A DNA stretch of 58,605 bases, taken from positions 1 to 58,605 of the forward strand of contig JACRJT010000001.1 of assembly GCA_016215465.1 (NCBI GenBank), given 5' to 3'. The stretch comes from Nitrososphaerota archaeon. Lineage in GTDB: Archaea; Thermoproteota; Nitrososphaeria; Nitrososphaerales; Nitrosopumilaceae. Position 1 is the stretch's first letter; every line of letters starts with the position of its first letter. Under the pieces are notes generated by a model, which saw only the letters and a program-made list of their open reading frames with translations, did no database searches and was not told the origin of the DNA. Made by a program: the position numbers and the translations under genes. This document shows, piece by piece, positions 58,537-58,605 of the stretch.

Positions 58537-58605
58537 ATGTCAGTCGACATGGCAGTAAAAGTACTGGACGAGAGCATCGATAAGGTAGTTTTAATCAAAC
58601 TCAAA
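58537..58605 (+). CDS. Start of an LSm (Sm-like) RNA-binding protein, cut by the right edge
   Basis: An ATG at 58537 opens a frame through the last base (23 codons). The translation MSVDMAVKVLDESIDKVVLI followed by KLK matches the N-terminus of archaeal Sm-like proteins, where the strand before the loop reads VLIKLK. A TATA-like AATATATTA box (58498-58506) lies upstream, with a short leader containing AGGAGAG. Confidence 0.75.
   Translation, partial: MSVDMAVKVLDESIDKVVLIKLK

Noticed and set aside
1-58605. CRISPR array, rRNA, insertion sequence or origin repeats
   Set aside because: I saw no regularly spaced repeats, no rRNA-like stretch, no transposase and no cluster of origin boxes, though replication genes are present.

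Overview
The window reads as a chromosomal segment of an ammonia-oxidising archaeon of the Thaumarchaeota (Nitrososphaerota), most likely the marine/freshwater group I.1a (Nitrosopumilus, Nitrosarchaeum or Nitrosotenuis relatives). The evidence is an 11-gene complex I without the NADH module, an acetyl/propionyl-CoA carboxylase operon of the kind used in the 3-hydroxypropionate/4-hydroxybutyrate cycle, a Sulfolobus-type zinc ferredoxin, archaeal replication and translation genes (MCM, GINS, RFC, Hel308, aIF6, aIF5B, L7Ae), and a tRNA-Glu with an intron in its T-loop. I cannot name the genus from the sequence alone.

Layout. 1-2682: right-hand end of a probable integrated element. It holds a partial gene running off the left edge, about 900 bases of T-rich sequence with no convincing gene, and a tyrosine recombinase ending beside the 3' end of a tRNA(CAU). 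2.7-4.4 kb: a CADD-like folate enzyme, intron-containing tRNA-Glu and a polyprenyl diphosphate synthase. 4.4-14.8 kb: nuoABCDHIJKMLN on the minus strand. 14.9-19.3 kb: a peroxiredoxin, the biotin-dependent carboxylase operon and a small unknown gene. 19.4-24.3 kb: a soluble histidine kinase, an MDR-family reductase, and a set in which the RFC large subunit sits between two unknown proteins. 24.3-30.7 kb: an inositol-phosphatase-like enzyme, two tRNAs, argH, a MIP18-family gene and sdhACDB. 30.7-36.1 kb: a PadR regulator, two tandemly duplicated secreted proteins, a PEP mutase/isocitrate lyase family enzyme, Alba, a HEAT-repeat protein, tRNA-Ala, an FNR-like reductase and tRNA-Pro. 36.2-40.7 kb: a nucleotidyltransferase, ilvE and a putative nucleotide-sugar/glycan group. 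40.7-46.5 kb: gins-mcm-hel308 with divergent rfcS. 46.5-58.6 kb: tRNA-Ser, ferredoxin, aIF6, hisS, a beta-lactamase-fold protein, archease, thioredoxin, the L7Ae-S28e-L24e-Ndk-aIF5B operon, a phosphohexomutase, tRNA-Leu, purU with a creatininase-family gene, and the start of an LSm gene.

How the genes fit together. Complex I and succinate dehydrogenase feed or draw on the quinone pool; the carboxylase fixes inorganic carbon; the CADD-like protein and PurU touch folate metabolism; the GT4, oxidoreductase and acyltransferase genes suggest surface-glycan synthesis. The gins-mcm-hel308 genes are joined by ATGA stop/start overlaps and continue into the GT4 gene.

Promoters are unusually regular. 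In many cases an A/T-rich TATA-like box is centred 24-26 bases upstream of the start codon, which implies leaderless mRNAs. Many starts are TTG or GTG. I saw no CRISPR array, rRNA or insertion sequence. Items of most interest are the frame-broken integrase at the tRNA, the unknown proteins flanking RfcL, the 60-base identical patch in the duplicated secreted genes, a symmetric TATA shared by two divergent genes, the PadR operator over the start codon, and the tRNA oddities.
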